Shown: positions 1-10,851, counted from the first letter of the stretch. The stretch is DNA of 64,000 bases from Typhlomys cinereus (GCA_023101885.1 JALPQD010000416.1:55653-119652), one strand, 5' to 3'. A program made the numbers and translations. Notes: generated by a model from the sequence alone, not told the origin.

Positions 1-2
1 AC

Positions 3-175
3 ATGTTCACACAGGCCATGATTTTACAAAATAGTGATTGAAGCAAGTGAGGAGGACTCTGAGTTAAATGTGGCAAATGCACTTCCTAAGGATAAGTTTC
101 ATACAGAAGTTTCTATATTGTAACTCTTTCTGTTCAGGACGAAATCACACTTGGTTTACAACGTTTCCATGAAAC
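3..175 (+). repeat. Monomer Ma (reference copy, 173 bp)
   Basis: First monomer of the HOR unit, starting atgttcacacagg. It has two length forms. The 173-bp form contains agtgattgaagcaag, as here. The 169-bp form contains gagtgcaccaag or gagtgaaccaag. The 169-bp gcacc form follows an Mf carrying gcggtcagg, so the two markers travel together. The right half (tttctatattgtaactcttt) is a diverged version of the Mc right half. Confidence 0.93.
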
Positions 176-346
176 ATGTTCATGTATGTCATTCCCTTCC
201 AAAATAGTGAACCAAGTGAAGAGGACTCACAGTTATACATGTAGCATGTACACTTATTTGGCATCAGTATCCTGCACAGGGTTCTACACTGTAAAACTTT
301 GTATTCTGGAGCAAACAACATTTGTTTTGTGCTGATTCTAACAACG
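176..346 (+). repeat. Monomer Mb, type I (reference copy, 171 bp)
   Basis: Starts atgttcatgtatgtcattccc, with an about 13-bp prefix before the Mc-like cttccaaaatag. Type I markers are tacatgtagcatgtacac, ggcatcagtatcctgc and ttctacactg. It defines type I units and is replaced by Mb2 in type II units. Confidence 0.93.
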
Positions 347-504
347 ATGTTCCCTTCCAAAATAGTGAACCAAGTGAAGAGGACTTACAGTTATATATAT
401 AGCATGTGCACTTATTTGGGATAAGTATCCTACACAGGGTTCTAGACTGTAAAACTTTGTATTCTGGAGAAAACAACATTTGTTTTGTGCTGATTCTACC
501 AACG
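347..504 (+). repeat. Monomer Mc (reference copy, 158 bp)
   Basis: The most frequent monomer, present in two to four copies per unit. Its core holds a perfect interrupted palindrome, ggata-ag-tatcc, at 419-430. The copy just after Mb usually reads gaggacttacag. Later copies read gaggactcacag. The short TA-rich run (tatatatatag, tatatgtagc or ctatatgtagc) varies between copies and is a useful position marker. Confidence 0.95.
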
Positions 505-586
505 ATGTTCCCTTCACAGTCTTCTGCACTGTAAAACTTTGTATTCTGTAGCAAACAACATTTGTTTTGTGCTGATTCTACCAACG
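505..586 (+). repeat. Half-monomer Mh, first copy (82 bp)
   Basis: Identical in layout to Mc except that 76 bp are missing between gttcccttc and acag. The retained right half reads acagtcttctgcactg, against acagggttctagactg in Mc. This first Mh is marked by ttctgcactg. Because 158+82=240 is a multiple of three, a reading frame that enters from Mc is restored one Mh later. Confidence 0.93.
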
Positions 587-668
587 ATGTTCCCTTCACA
601 GTCTTCTACACTGTAAAACTTTGTATTCTGTAGCAAACAACATTTGTTTTGTGCTGATTCTAACAACG
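587..668 (+). repeat. Half-monomer Mh, second copy (82 bp)
   Basis: The same 76-bp deletion as the preceding Mh, but marked by ttctacactg. In many other units it also has aaaacgttg instead of aaaactttg. When a unit keeps only one Mh (u9, u14, u17, u22, u25, u28), it is this second form, consistent with loss by exchange between the two Mh copies. Confidence 0.92.
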
Positions 669-826
669 ATGTTCCTTTCCAAAATAGTGAACCAAGTGAA
701 GAGGACTCACAGTTATATATGTAGCATGTGCACTTATTTGGGATAAGTATCCTACACAGGGTTCTAGACTGTAAAACTTTGTATTCTGTAGAAAACAACA
801 CTTGTTTCGTGCTGATTCTACCAACG
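669..826 (+). repeat. Last Mc monomer before Md (158 bp)
   Basis: The Mc adjoining Md has its own end markers: ttctgtagaaaac followed by aacacttgtttcgtgctg, where other Mc copies have aacatttgttttgtgctg. These markers are present in essentially every unit, so this copy is a fixed part of the core although its neighbours vary in number. Confidence 0.92.
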
Positions 827-993
827 ATATTCAGCCTCGTAATGAGCTTGAAAATAGTGACCACGAGAGGACGCGTCAAATTCTCATGTTTCACTTTCTC
901 TTCTCAGTGATAAGAATCCTGTAGATGTTCCTACGTTGTAACTTTTTATGTTCTGGAGAAATTCACACTGGTTTTGTGACGTTTTCATGGAAT
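827..993 (+). repeat. Monomer Md (reference copy, 167 bp)
   Basis: Starts atattcagcctcg instead of atgttc. It contains gaggacgcgtcaaattc, a CpG-containing acgcgt site occurring once per unit. Its right half is gttcctacgttgtaac. It is almost invariant across the array. The main recurrent change is one A lost from the gaaaatagtg run (u10, u18, u34, u40, u46). Three copies (u19, u30, u41) have ttctgttctc for ttctcttctc. Confidence 0.93.
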
Positions 994-1150
994 ATGTTCA
1001 CGCAGGCCTTGATTTTCCAAGTGAGGTGGACTGAGAGTCAAATGTTGGAGGTGCGGTTCTTACGGATAAGTATCTCTACAGAAGATTCTATAGTGTTACA
1101 CTTTGTGTTCAGGAGAAGATCATACTTGTTTTGCGACATTCGCATATAAC
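994..1150 (+). repeat. Monomer Me, short form (reference copy, 157 bp)
   Basis: Starts atgttcacgcaggcc. The short form reads ttttccaagtgaggtgg. The long form MeL (about 170 bp) has a further 13 bp, ccaaaagagtgaacc before aagtgagg, flanked by direct ccaa repeats. The short form therefore looks like a deletion between those repeats. The end is either cgcatataac or cgcataaaac, with ggcataaaac in u21, u24, u32 and u35. Confidence 0.92.
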
Positions 1151-1317
1151 ATGTTCCCGCAGGCCTTGATTATCCTAAAGAGTGAAACAACTGCGGAGGA
1201 TTCGCAGTAAAGGTTGCAATTTCACTTCTTAGTAATGAGGATCCTAGAGAAGTTCCTATACTGTAACATTTGCGGTCAGGCGAAAATCATACTTGTTTTG
1301 TGACATTTGAATGGCAC
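1151..1317 (+). repeat. Monomer Mf (reference copy, 167 bp)
   Basis: Starts atgttcccgcaggcc. It carries the 8-bp palindrome aggatcct at 1248-1255, once per unit. Marker variants are gcagtaaagg or ggagtaaatg, gcggtcagg or gcgttcagg, and the gaaggattc plus ttaggaatg pair found together in u2, u5, u19, u30 and u38. Confidence 0.92.
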
Positions 1318-2786
1318 ATGTTCACACAGGTCATGATTTTACAAAAGAGTGCACCAAGTGAGGAGGACTCTGAGTTAAATGTGGCAAATGCACTTCCTAA
1401 GGATAAGTTTCATACAGAAGTTTCTATATTGTAACTCTTTCTGTTCAGGACGAAATCACACTTGGTTTACAACGTTTCCATGAAACATGTTCATGTATGT
1501 CATTCCCTTCCAAAATAGTGAACCAAGTGAAGAGGACTCACAGTTACACATGTAGCATGTACACTTATTTGGCATCAGTATCCTGCACAGGGTTCTACAC
1601 TGTAAAACTTTGTATTCTGGAGCAAACAACATTTGTTTTGTGCTGATTCTAACAACGATGTTCCCTTCCAAAATAGTGAACCAAGTGAAGAGGACTTACA
1701 GTTATATATATAGCATGTGCACTTATTTGGGATAAGTATCCTACACAGGGTTCTAGACTGTAAAACTTTGTATTCTGGAGAAAACAACATTTGTTTTGTG
1801 CTGATTCTACCAACGATGTTCCCTTCACAGTCTTCTGCACTGTAAAACTTTGTATTCTGTAGCAAACAACATTTGTTTTGTGCTGATTCTACCAACGATG
1901 TTCCCTTCACAGTCTTCTACACTGTAAAACGTTGTATTCTGTAGCAAACAACATTTGTTTTGTGCTGATTCTAACAACGATGTTCCCTTCCAAAATAGTG
2001 AACCAAGTGAAGAGGACTCACAGTTATATATATAGCATGTGCATTTATTTGGGATAAGTATCCTACACAGGGTTCTAGACTGTAAAACTTTGTATTCTGT
2101 AGCAAACAACATTTGTTTTGTGCTGATTCTACCAACGATGTTCCCTTCCAAACTAGTGAACCAAGTGAAGAGGACTCACAGTTATATATGTAGCATGTGC
2201 ACTTATTTGGGATAAGTATCCTACACAGGGTTCTAGACTGTAAAACTTTGTATTCTGTAGAAAACAACACTTGTTTCGTGCTGATTCTACCAACGATATT
2301 CAGCCTCGTAATGAGCTTGAAAATAGTGACCACGAGAGGACGCGTCAAATTCTCATGTTTCACTTTCTCTTCTCAGTGATAAGAATCCTGTAGATGTTCC
2401 TACGTTGTAACTTTTTATGTTCTGGAGAAATTCACACTGGTTTTGTGACGTTTTCATGGAATATGTTCACGCAGGCCTTGATTTTCCAAGTGAGGTGGAC
2501 TGAGAGTCAAATGTTGGAGGTGCGGTTCTTACGGATAAGTATCTCTACAGAAGATTCTATAGTGTTACACTTTGTGTTCAGGAGAAGATCATACTTGTTT
2601 TGCGACATTCGCATATAACATGTTCCCGCAGGCCTTGATTATCCTAAAGAGTGAAACAACTGCGAAGGATTCGGAGTAAATGTTGCAATTTCACTTCTTA
2701 GGAATGAGGATCCTAGAGAAGTTCCTATACTGTAACATTTGCGTTCAGGCGAAAATCATACTTGTTTTGTGACATTTGAATGGCAC
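1318..2786 (+). repeat. HOR unit u2, type I, 1469 bp
   Basis: Composition: Ma(169)-Mb-Mc-Mh-Mh-Mc-Mc-Md-Me-Mf, one Mc more than u1. Private markers are gttacacatg in Mb (about 1543), ccaaactag at the start of the last Mc (about 2147), and gaaggattc with ttaggaatg in Mf. The same combination recurs only in u30, 39.18 kb away. Confidence 0.94.
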
Positions 2787-4121
2787 ATGTTCACACAGGC
2801 CATGATTTTACAAAATAGTGATTGAAGCAAGTGAGGAGGACTCTGAGTTAAATGTGGCAAATGCACTTCCTAAGGATAAGTTTCATACAGAAGTTTCTAT
2901 ATTGTAACTCTTTCTGTTCAGGACGAAATCACACTTGGTTTACAACGTTTCCATGAAACATGTTCATGTATGTCATTCCCTTCCAAAATAGTGAACCAAT
3001 GTGAAGAGGACTCACAGTTATACATGTAGCATGTACACTTATTTGGCATCAGTATCCTGCACAGGGTTCTACACTGTAAAACGTTGTATTCTGGAGCAAA
3101 CAAACATTGTTTTGTGCTGATTCTAACAACGCTGTTCCTTCCAAAATAGTGAACCAAGTGAAGAGGACTTACAGTTATATATATAGCATGTGCACTTATT
3201 TGGGATAAGTATCCTACACAGGGTTCTAGACTGTAAAACTTTGTATTCTGGAGAAAAACAACATTTGTTTGTGCTGATTCTACCAACGATGTTCCTTCAC
3301 AGTCTTCTGCCACTGTAAAACTTTGTATTCTGTAGCAAACAACATTTGTTTTGTGCTGATTCTACCAACGATGTTCCTTCACAGTCTTCTACACTGTAAA
3401 CTTGTAATCAGTAGCTGTAAAACTTTGTATTCTGTAGCAAACAACATTTGTTTTGTGCTGATTCTACCAACGATGTTCCCTTCCAAAATAGTGAACCAAG
3501 TGAAGAGGACTCACAGTTATATATGTAGCATGTGCACTTATTTGGGATAAGTATCCTACACAGGGTTCTAGACTGTAAAACTTTGTATTCTGTAGAAAAC
3601 AACACTTGTTTCGTGCTGATTCTACCAACGATATTCAGCCTCGTAATGAGCTTGAAAATAGTGACCACGAGAGGACGCGTCAAATTCTCATGTTTCACTT
3701 TCTCTTCTCAGTGATAAGAATCCTGTAGATGTTCCTACGTTGTAACTTTTTATGTTCTGGAGAAATTCACACTGGTTTTGTGACGTTTTCATGGAATATG
3801 TTCACGCAGGCCTTGATTTTCCAAGTGAGGTGGACTGAGAGTCAAATGTTGGAGGTGCGGTTCTTACGGATAAGTATCTCTACAGAAGATTCTATAGTGT
3901 TACACTTTGTGTTCAGGAGAAGATCATACTTGTTTTGCGACATTCGCATATAACATGTTCCCGCAGGCCTTGATTATCCTAAAGAGTGAAACAACTGCGG
4001 AGGATTCGGAGTAAATGTTGCAATTTCACTTCTTAGTAATGAGGATCCTAGAGAAGTTCCTATACTGTAACATTTGCGTTCAGGCGAAAATCATACTTGT
4101 TTTGTGACATTTGAATGGCAC
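2787..4121 (+). repeat. HOR unit u3, type I, 1335 bp
   Basis: Nine-element type I order as in u1. The second Mh has an insertion of about 17 bp (ttgtaatcagtagctg, about 3403-3418). Scattered single-base indels lie between about 2999 and 3420, and the Mb/Mc junction reads acgctgttcc rather than acgatgttcc. Confidence 0.9.
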
Positions 4122-6019
4122 ATGTTCACACAGGCCATGATTTTACAAAATAGTGATTGAAGCAAGTGAGGAGGACTCTGAGTTAAATGTGGCAAATGCA
4201 CTTCCTAAGGATAAGTTTCATACAGAAGTTTCTATATTGTAACTCTTTCTGTTCAGGACGAAATCACACTTGGTTTACAACGTTTCCATGAAACATGTTC
4301 ATGTATGTCATTCCCTTCCAAAATAGTGAACCAAGTGAAGAGGACTCACAGTTATACATGTAGCATGTACACTTATTTGGCATCAGTATCCTGCACAGGG
4401 TTCTACACTGTAAAACTTTGTATTCTGGAGCAAACAACATTTGTTTTGTGCTGATTCTAACAACGATGTTCCCTTCCAAAATAGTGAACCAAGTGAAGAG
4501 GACTTACAGTTATATATATAGCATGTGCACTTATTTGGGATAAGTATCCTACACAGGGTTCTAGACTGTAAAACTTTGTATTCTGGAGAAAACAACATTT
4601 GTTTTGTGCTGATTCTACCAACGATGTTCCCTTCACAGTCTTCTGCACTGTAAAACTTTGTATTCTGTAGCAAACAACATTTGTTTTGTGCTGATTCTAC
4701 CAACGATGTTCCCTTCACAGTCTTCTACACTGTAAAACTTTGTATTCTGTAGCAAACAACATTTGTTTTGTGCTGATTCTAACAACGATGTTCCTTTCCA
4801 AAATAGTGAACCAAGTGAAGAGGACTCACAGTTATATATGTAGCATGTGCACTTATTTGGGATAAGTATCCTACACAGGGTTCTAGACTGTAAAACTTTG
4901 TATTCTGTAGAAAACAACACTTGTTTCGTGCTGATTCTACCAACGATATTCAGCCTCGTAATGAGCTTGAAAATAGTGACCACGAGAGGACGCGTCAAAT
5001 TCTCATGTTTCACTTTCTCTTCTCAGTGATAAGAATCCTGTAGATGTTCCTACGTTGTAACTTTTTATGTTCTGGAGAAATTCACACTGGTTTTGTGACG
5101 TTTTCATGGAATATGTTCACGCAGGCCTTGATTTTCCAAGTGAGGTGGACTGAGAGTCAAATGTTGGAGGTGCGGTTCTTACGGATAAGTATCTCTACAG
5201 AAGATTCTATAGTGTTACACTTTGTGTTCAGGAGAAGATCATACTTGTTTTGCGACATTCGCATATAACATGTTCCCGCAGGCCTTGATTATCCTAAAGA
5301 GTGAAACAACTGCGGAGGATTCGCAGTAAAGGTTGCAATTTCACTTCTTAGTAATGAGGATCCTAGAGAAGTTCCTATACTGTAACATTTGCGGTCAGGC
5401 GAAAATCATACTTGTTTTGTGACATTTGAATGGCACATGTTCACACAGGTCATGATTTTACAAAAGAGTGCACCAAGTGAGGAGGACTCTGAGTTAAATG
5501 TGGCAAATGCACTTCCTAAGGATAAGTTTCATACAGAAGTTTCTATATTGTAACTCTTTCTGTTCAGGACGAAATCACACTTGGTTTACAACGTTTCCAT
5601 GAAACATGTTCATGTATGTCATTCCCTTCCAAAATAGTGAACCAAGTGAAGAGGACTCACAGTTATACATGTAGCATGTACACTTATTTGGCATCAGTAT
5701 CCTGCACAGGGTTCTACACTGTAAAACTTTGTATTCTGGAGCAAACAACATTTGTTTTGTGCTGATTCTAACAACGATGTTCCCTTCCAAAATAGTGAAC
5801 CAAGTGAAGAGGACTTACAGTTATATATATAGCATGTGCACTTATTTGGGATAAGTATCCTACACAGGGTTCTAGACTGTAAAACTTTGTATTCTGGAGA
5901 AAACAACATTTGTTTTGTGCTGATTCTACCAACGATGTTCCCTTCACAGTCTTCTGCACTGTAAAACTTTGTATTCTGTAGCAAACAACATTTGTTTTGT
6001 GCTGATTCTACCAACGATG
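4120..6019 (+). repeat. Three-unit duplication, right copy (offset 4,119)
   Basis: Counterpart of bases 1-1900. It covers all of u4 and the first part of u5. The intervening u3 has a weaker counterpart in u6, with which it shares aaaacgttg in Mb. Confidence 0.85.
4122..5436 (+). repeat. HOR unit u4, type I, 1315 bp
   Basis: Same composition and length as u1. I found no difference from u1 in the stretches compared, 4,119 bp away. It is the second copy in the three-unit duplication at the left edge. Confidence 0.93.
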
Positions 6020-6747
6020 TTCCCTTCACAGTCTTCTACACTGTAAAACTTTGTATTCTGTAGCAAACAACATTTGTTTTGTGCTGATTCTAACAACGAT
6101 GTTCATTTCCAAAATAGTGAACCAAGTGAAGAGGACTCACAGTTATATATGTAGCATGTGCACGTATTTGGGATAAGTATCCTACACAGGGTTCTAGACT
6201 GTAAAACTTTGTATTCTGTAGAAAACAACACTTGTTTCGTGCTGATTCTACCAACGATATTCAGCCTCGTAATGAGCTTGAAAATAGTGACCACGAGAGG
6301 ACGCGTCAAATTCTCATGTTTCACTTTCTCTTCTCAGTGATAAGAATCCTGTAGATGTTCCTACGTTGTAACTTTTTATGTTCTGGAGAAATTCACACTG
6401 GTTTTGTGACGTTTTCATGGAATATGTTCACGCAGGCCTTGATTTTCCAAGTGAGGTGGACTGAGAGTCAAATGTTGGAGGTGCGGTTCTTACGGATAAG
6501 TATCTCTACAGAAGATTCTATAGTGTTACACTTTGTGTTCAGGAGAAGATCATACTTGTTTTGCGACATTCGCATATAACATGTTCCCGCAGGCCTTGAT
6601 TATCCTAAAGAGTGAAACAACTGCGAAGGATTCGGAGTAAATGTTGCAATTTCACTTCTTAGGAATGAGGATCCTAGAGAAGTTCCTATACTGTAACATT
6701 TGCGTTCAGGCGAAAATCATACTTGTTTTGTGACATTTGAATGGCAC
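5437..6747 (+). repeat. HOR unit u5, type I, 1311 bp
   Basis: Composition: Ma(169)-Mb-Mc-Mh-Mh-Mc-Md-Me-Mf. The first about 600 bp match u2, but the extra Mc of u2 is absent. The last Mc starts gttcatttcc (about 6102) and has cacgtatttggg. Mf has gaaggattc and ttaggaatg, as in u2. Confidence 0.93.
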
Positions 6748-8062
6748 ATGTTCACACAGGCCATGATTTTACAAAATAGTGATTGAAGCAAGTGAGGAGG
6801 ACTCTGAGTTAAATGTGGCAAATGCACTTCCTAAGGATAAGTTTCATACAGAAGTTTCTATATTGTAACTCTTTCTGTTCAGGACGAAATCACACTTGGT
6901 TTACAACGTTTCCATGAAACATGTTCATGTATGTCATTCCCTTCCAAAATAGTGAACCAAGTGAAGAGGACTCACAGTTATACATGTAGCATGTACACTT
7001 ATTTGGCATCAGTATCCTGCACAGGGTTCTACACTGTAAAACGTTGTATTCTGGAGCAAACAACATTTGTTTTGTGCTGATTCTAACAACGATGTTCCCT
7101 TCCAAAATAGTGAACCAAGTGAAGAGGACTTACAGTTATATATATAGCATGTGCACTTATTTGGGATAAGTATCCTACACAGGGTTCTAGACTGTAAAAC
7201 TTTGTATTCTGGAGAAAACAACATTTGTTTTGTGCTGATTCTACCAACGATGTTCCCTTCACAGTCTTCTGCACTGTAAAACTTTGTATTCTGTAGCAAA
7301 CAACATTTGTTTTGTGCTGATTCTACCAACGATGTTCCCTTCACAGTCTTCTACACTGTAAAACTTTGTATTCTGTAGCAAACAACATTTGTTTTGTGCT
7401 GATTCTAACAACGATGTTCATTTCCAAAATAGTGAACCAAGTGAAGAGGACTCACAGTTATATATGTAGCATGTGCACTTATTTGGGATAAGTATCCTAC
7501 ACAGGGTTCTAGACTGTAAAACTTTGTATTCTGTAGAAAACAACACTTGTTTCGTGCTGATTCTACCAACGATATTCAGCCTCGTAATGAGCTTGAAAAT
7601 AGTGACCACGAGAGGACGCGTCAAATTCTCATGTTTCACTTTCTCTTCTCAGTGATAAGAATCCTGTAGATGTTCCTACGTTGTAACTTTTTATGTTCTG
7701 GAGAAATTCACACTGGTTTTGTGACGTTTTCATGGAATATGTTCACGCAGGCCTTGATTTTCCAAGTGAGGTGGACTGAGAGTCAAATGTTGGAGGTGCG
7801 GTTCTTACGGATAAGTATCTCTACAGAAGATTCTATAGTGTTACACTTTGTGTTCAGGAGAAGATCATACTTGTTTTGCGACATTCGCATATAACATGTT
7901 CCCGCAGGCCTTGATTATCCTAAAGAGTGAAACAACTGCGGAGGATTCGCAGTAAAGGTTGCAATTTCACTTCTTAGTAATGAGGATCCTAGAGAAGTTC
8001 CTATACTGTAACATTTGCGGTCAGGCGAAAATCATACTTGTTTTGTGACATTTGAATGGCAC
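6748..8062 (+). repeat. HOR unit u6, type I, 1315 bp
   Basis: Nine-element type I order with Ma(173). Mb carries aaaacgttg (about 7039) instead of aaaactttg, shared with u3, u7, u39 and u47. The last Mc starts gttcatttcc. Confidence 0.93.
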
Positions 8063-9378
8063 ATGTTCACACAGGCCATGATTTTACAAAAGAGTGCACC
8101 AAGTGAGGAGGACTCTGAGTTAAATGTGGCAAATGCACTTCCTAAGGATAAGTTTCATACAGAAGTTTCTATATTGTAACTCTTTCTGTTCAGGACGAAA
8201 TCACACTTGGTTTACAACGTTTCCATGAAACATGTTCATGTATGTCATTCCCTTCCAAAATAGTGAACCAAGTGAAGAGGACTCACAGTTATACATGTAG
8301 CATGTACACTTATTTGGCATCAGTATCCTGCACAGGGTTCTACACTGTAAAACGTTGTATTCTGGAGCAAACAACATTTGTTTTTGTGCTGATTCTAACA
8401 ACGATGTTCCCTTCCCAAAATAGTGAACCAAGTGAAGAGGACTTACAGTTATATATATAGCATGTGCACTTATTTGGGATAAGTATCCTACACAGGGTTC
8501 TAGACTGTAAAACTTTGTATTCTGGAGAAAACAACATTTGTTTTGTGCTGATTCTACCACGATGTTCCCTTCACAGTCTTCTGCACTGTAAAACTTTGTA
8601 TTCTGTAGCAACAACATTTGTTTGTGCTGATTCTACCAACGATGTTCCCTTCACAGTCTTCTACACTGTAAAACTTTGTATTCTGTAGCAAACAACATTT
8701 GTTTGTGCGATTCTAACAACGATGTTCATTCCAAAATAGTGAACCAAGTGAAGAGGACTCACAGTTATATATGTAGCATGTGCACTTATTTGGGATAAGT
8801 ATCCTACACAGGGTTCTAGACTGTAAAACTTTGTATTCTGTAGAAAACAACACTTGTTTCGTGCTGATTCTACCAACGATATTCAGCCTCGTAATGAGCT
8901 TGAAAATAGTGACCACGAGAGGACGCGTCAAATTCTCATGTTTCACTTTCTCTTCTCAGTGATAAGAATCCTGTAGATGTTCCTACGTTGTAACTTTTTA
9001 TGTTCTGGAGAAATTCACACTGGTTTTGTGACGTTTTCATGGAATATGTTCACGCAGGCCTTGATTTTCCAAAGAGTGACCAAGGAGTGGACTGAGAGTC
9101 AAATGTTGGAGGTGCGGTTCTTACGGATAAGTATCTCTACAGAAGATTCTATAGTGTTACACTTTGTGTTCAGGAGAAGATCATACTTGTTTTGCGACAT
9201 TCGCATATAACATGTTCCCGCAGGCCTTGATTATCCTAAAGAGTGAAACAACTGCGGAGGATTCGCAGTAAAGGTTGCAATTTCACTTCTTAGTAATGAG
9301 GATCCTAGAGAAGTTCCTATACTGTAACATTTGCGTTCAGGCGAAAATCATACTTGTTTTGTGACATTTGAATGGCAC
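8063..9378 (+). repeat. HOR unit u7, type I, 1316 bp
   Basis: Nine-element type I order with Ma(169). An indel patch covers about 8380-8730 (for example tttttgtgctg, accacgatg and tttgtgcgatt). Me is intermediate in length because it keeps part of the MeL segment, reading ccaaagagtgacc at about 9069. Confidence 0.9.
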
Positions 9379-10851
9379 ATGTTCACACAGGCCATGATTT
9401 TACAAAATAGTGATTGAAGCAAGTGAGGAGGACTCTGAGTTAAATGTGGCAAATGCACTTCCTAAGGATAAGTTTCATACAGAAGTTTCTATATTGTAAC
9501 TCTTTCTGTTCAGGACGAAATCACACTTGGTTTACAACGTTTCCATGAAACATGTTCATGTATGTCATTCCCTTCCAAAATAGTGAACCAAGTGAAGAGG
9601 ACTCACAGTTATACATGTAGCATGTACACTTATTTGGCATCAGTATCCTGCACAGGGTTCTACACTGTAAAACTTTGTATTCTGGAGCAAACAACATTTG
9701 TTTTGTGCTGATTCTAACAACGATGTTCCCTTCCAAAATAGTGAACCAAGTGAAGAGGACTTACAGTTATATATATAGCATGTGCACTTATTTGGGATAA
9801 GTATCCTACACAGGGTTCTAGACTGTAAAACTTTGTATTCTGGAGAAAACAACATTTGTTTTGTGCTGATTCTACCAACGATGTTCCCTTCACAGTCTTC
9901 TGCACTGTAAAACTTTGTATTCTGTAGCAAACAACATTTGTTTTGTGCTGATTCTACCAACGATGTTCCCTTCACAGTCTTCTACACTGTAAAACGTTGT
10001 ATTCTGTAGCAAACAACATTTGTTTTGTGCTGATTCTAACAACGATGTTCCCTTCCAAAATAGTGAACCAAGTGAAGAGGACTCACAGTTATATATATAG
10101 CATGTGCACTTATTTGGGATAAGTATCCTACACAGGGTTCTAGACTGTAAAACTTTGTATTCTGGAGAAAAACACATTTGTTTTGTGCTGATTCTACCAA
10201 CGATGTTCCCTTCCAAAATAGTGAACCAAGTGAAGAGGACTCACAGTTCTATATGTAGCATGTGCACTTATTTGGGATAAGTATCCTACACAGGGTTCTA
10301 GACTGTAAAACTTTGTATTCTGTAGAAAACAACACTTGTTTCGTGCTGATTCTACCAACGATATTCAGCCTCGTAATGAGCTTGAAAATAGTGACCACGA
10401 GAGGACGCGTCAAATTCTCATGTTTCACTTTCTCTTCTCAGTGATAAGAATCCTGTAGATGTTCCTACGTTGTAACTTTTTATGTTCTGGAGAAATTCAC
10501 ACTGGTTTTGTGACGTTTTCATGGAATATGTTCACGCAGGCCTTGATTTTCCAAGTGAGGTGGACTGAGAGTCAAATGTTGGAGGTGCGGTTCTTACGGA
10601 TAAGTATCTCTACAGAAGATTCTATAGTGTTACACTTTGTGTTCAGGAGAAGATCATACTTGTTTTGCGACATTCGCATATAACATGTTCCCGCAGGCCT
10701 TGATTATCCTAAAGAGTGAAACAACTGCGGAGGATTCGCAGTAAAGGTTGCAATTTCACTTCTTAGTAATGAGGATCCTAGAGAAGTTCCTATACTGTAA
10801 CATTTGCGTTCAGGCGAAAATCATACTTGTTTTGTGACATTTGAATGGCAC
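9379..10851 (+). repeat. HOR unit u8, type I, 1473 bp
   Basis: Composition: Ma(173)-Mb-Mc-Mh-Mh-Mc-Mc-Md-Me-Mf. The first extra Mc carries ggagaaaaacac (about 10162), a marker otherwise common in type II Mc copies. This suggests exchange between the two subfamilies. Confidence 0.93.

Larger units (their letters stand above)
3..1317 (+). repeat. HOR unit u1, type I, 1315 bp
   Basis: Composition: Ma(173)-Mb-Mc-Mh-Mh-Mc-Md-Me-Mf. This is the nine-element type I reference. Mf carries gcagtaaagg and gcggtcagg. Bases 1-2 belong to the preceding unit. Confidence 0.94.
1..1900 (+). repeat. Three-unit duplication, left copy (offset 4,119)
   Basis: Matches 4120-6019 at a constant offset of 4,119 bp, which equals u1+u2+u3. 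In the parts compared, the only difference I noticed is cagttacacatg against cagttatacatg near 1545. Similarity falls after about 1,925, where the second Mh has aaaacgttg here and aaaactttg there. Confidence 0.85.

Noticed and set aside
381..405. TA-rich runs as promoters or replication origins
   Set aside because: The runs are only 6-12 bp, lie at the same monomer position in every Mc, and have no other associated element. They are better explained as a slippage-prone part of the repeat.
145..599. Cysteine-rich small proteins encoded on the minus strand (63, 71 and 111 codons)
   Set aside because: These are overlapping readings of the same Mb/Mc/Mh repeat in two frames. The Cys pattern simply repeats with the monomer and does not form a conserved spacing of its own.
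728..910. Recurrent plus-strand 60-codon frame
   Set aside because: It spans the Mc-Md junction with no recognisable domain. One-base losses in the gaaaatagtg run break it in five units without any sign of selection against them.
827..993. A mobile-element insertion at Md, because its start (atattcagcctcg) differs from other monomers
   Set aside because: Its right half follows the common monomer consensus, its length is normal, and there are no terminal repeats or target-site duplications. It is a diverged monomer.
925..1149. Recurrent plus-strand frame of 74 or 86 codons, repeated in most units
   Set aside because: It is conserved only because Md-Me DNA is conserved. The end moves from 74 to 86 codons with a one-base change (cgcatataac to cgcataaaac), and MeL units break it. 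No promoter or translation context is visible.
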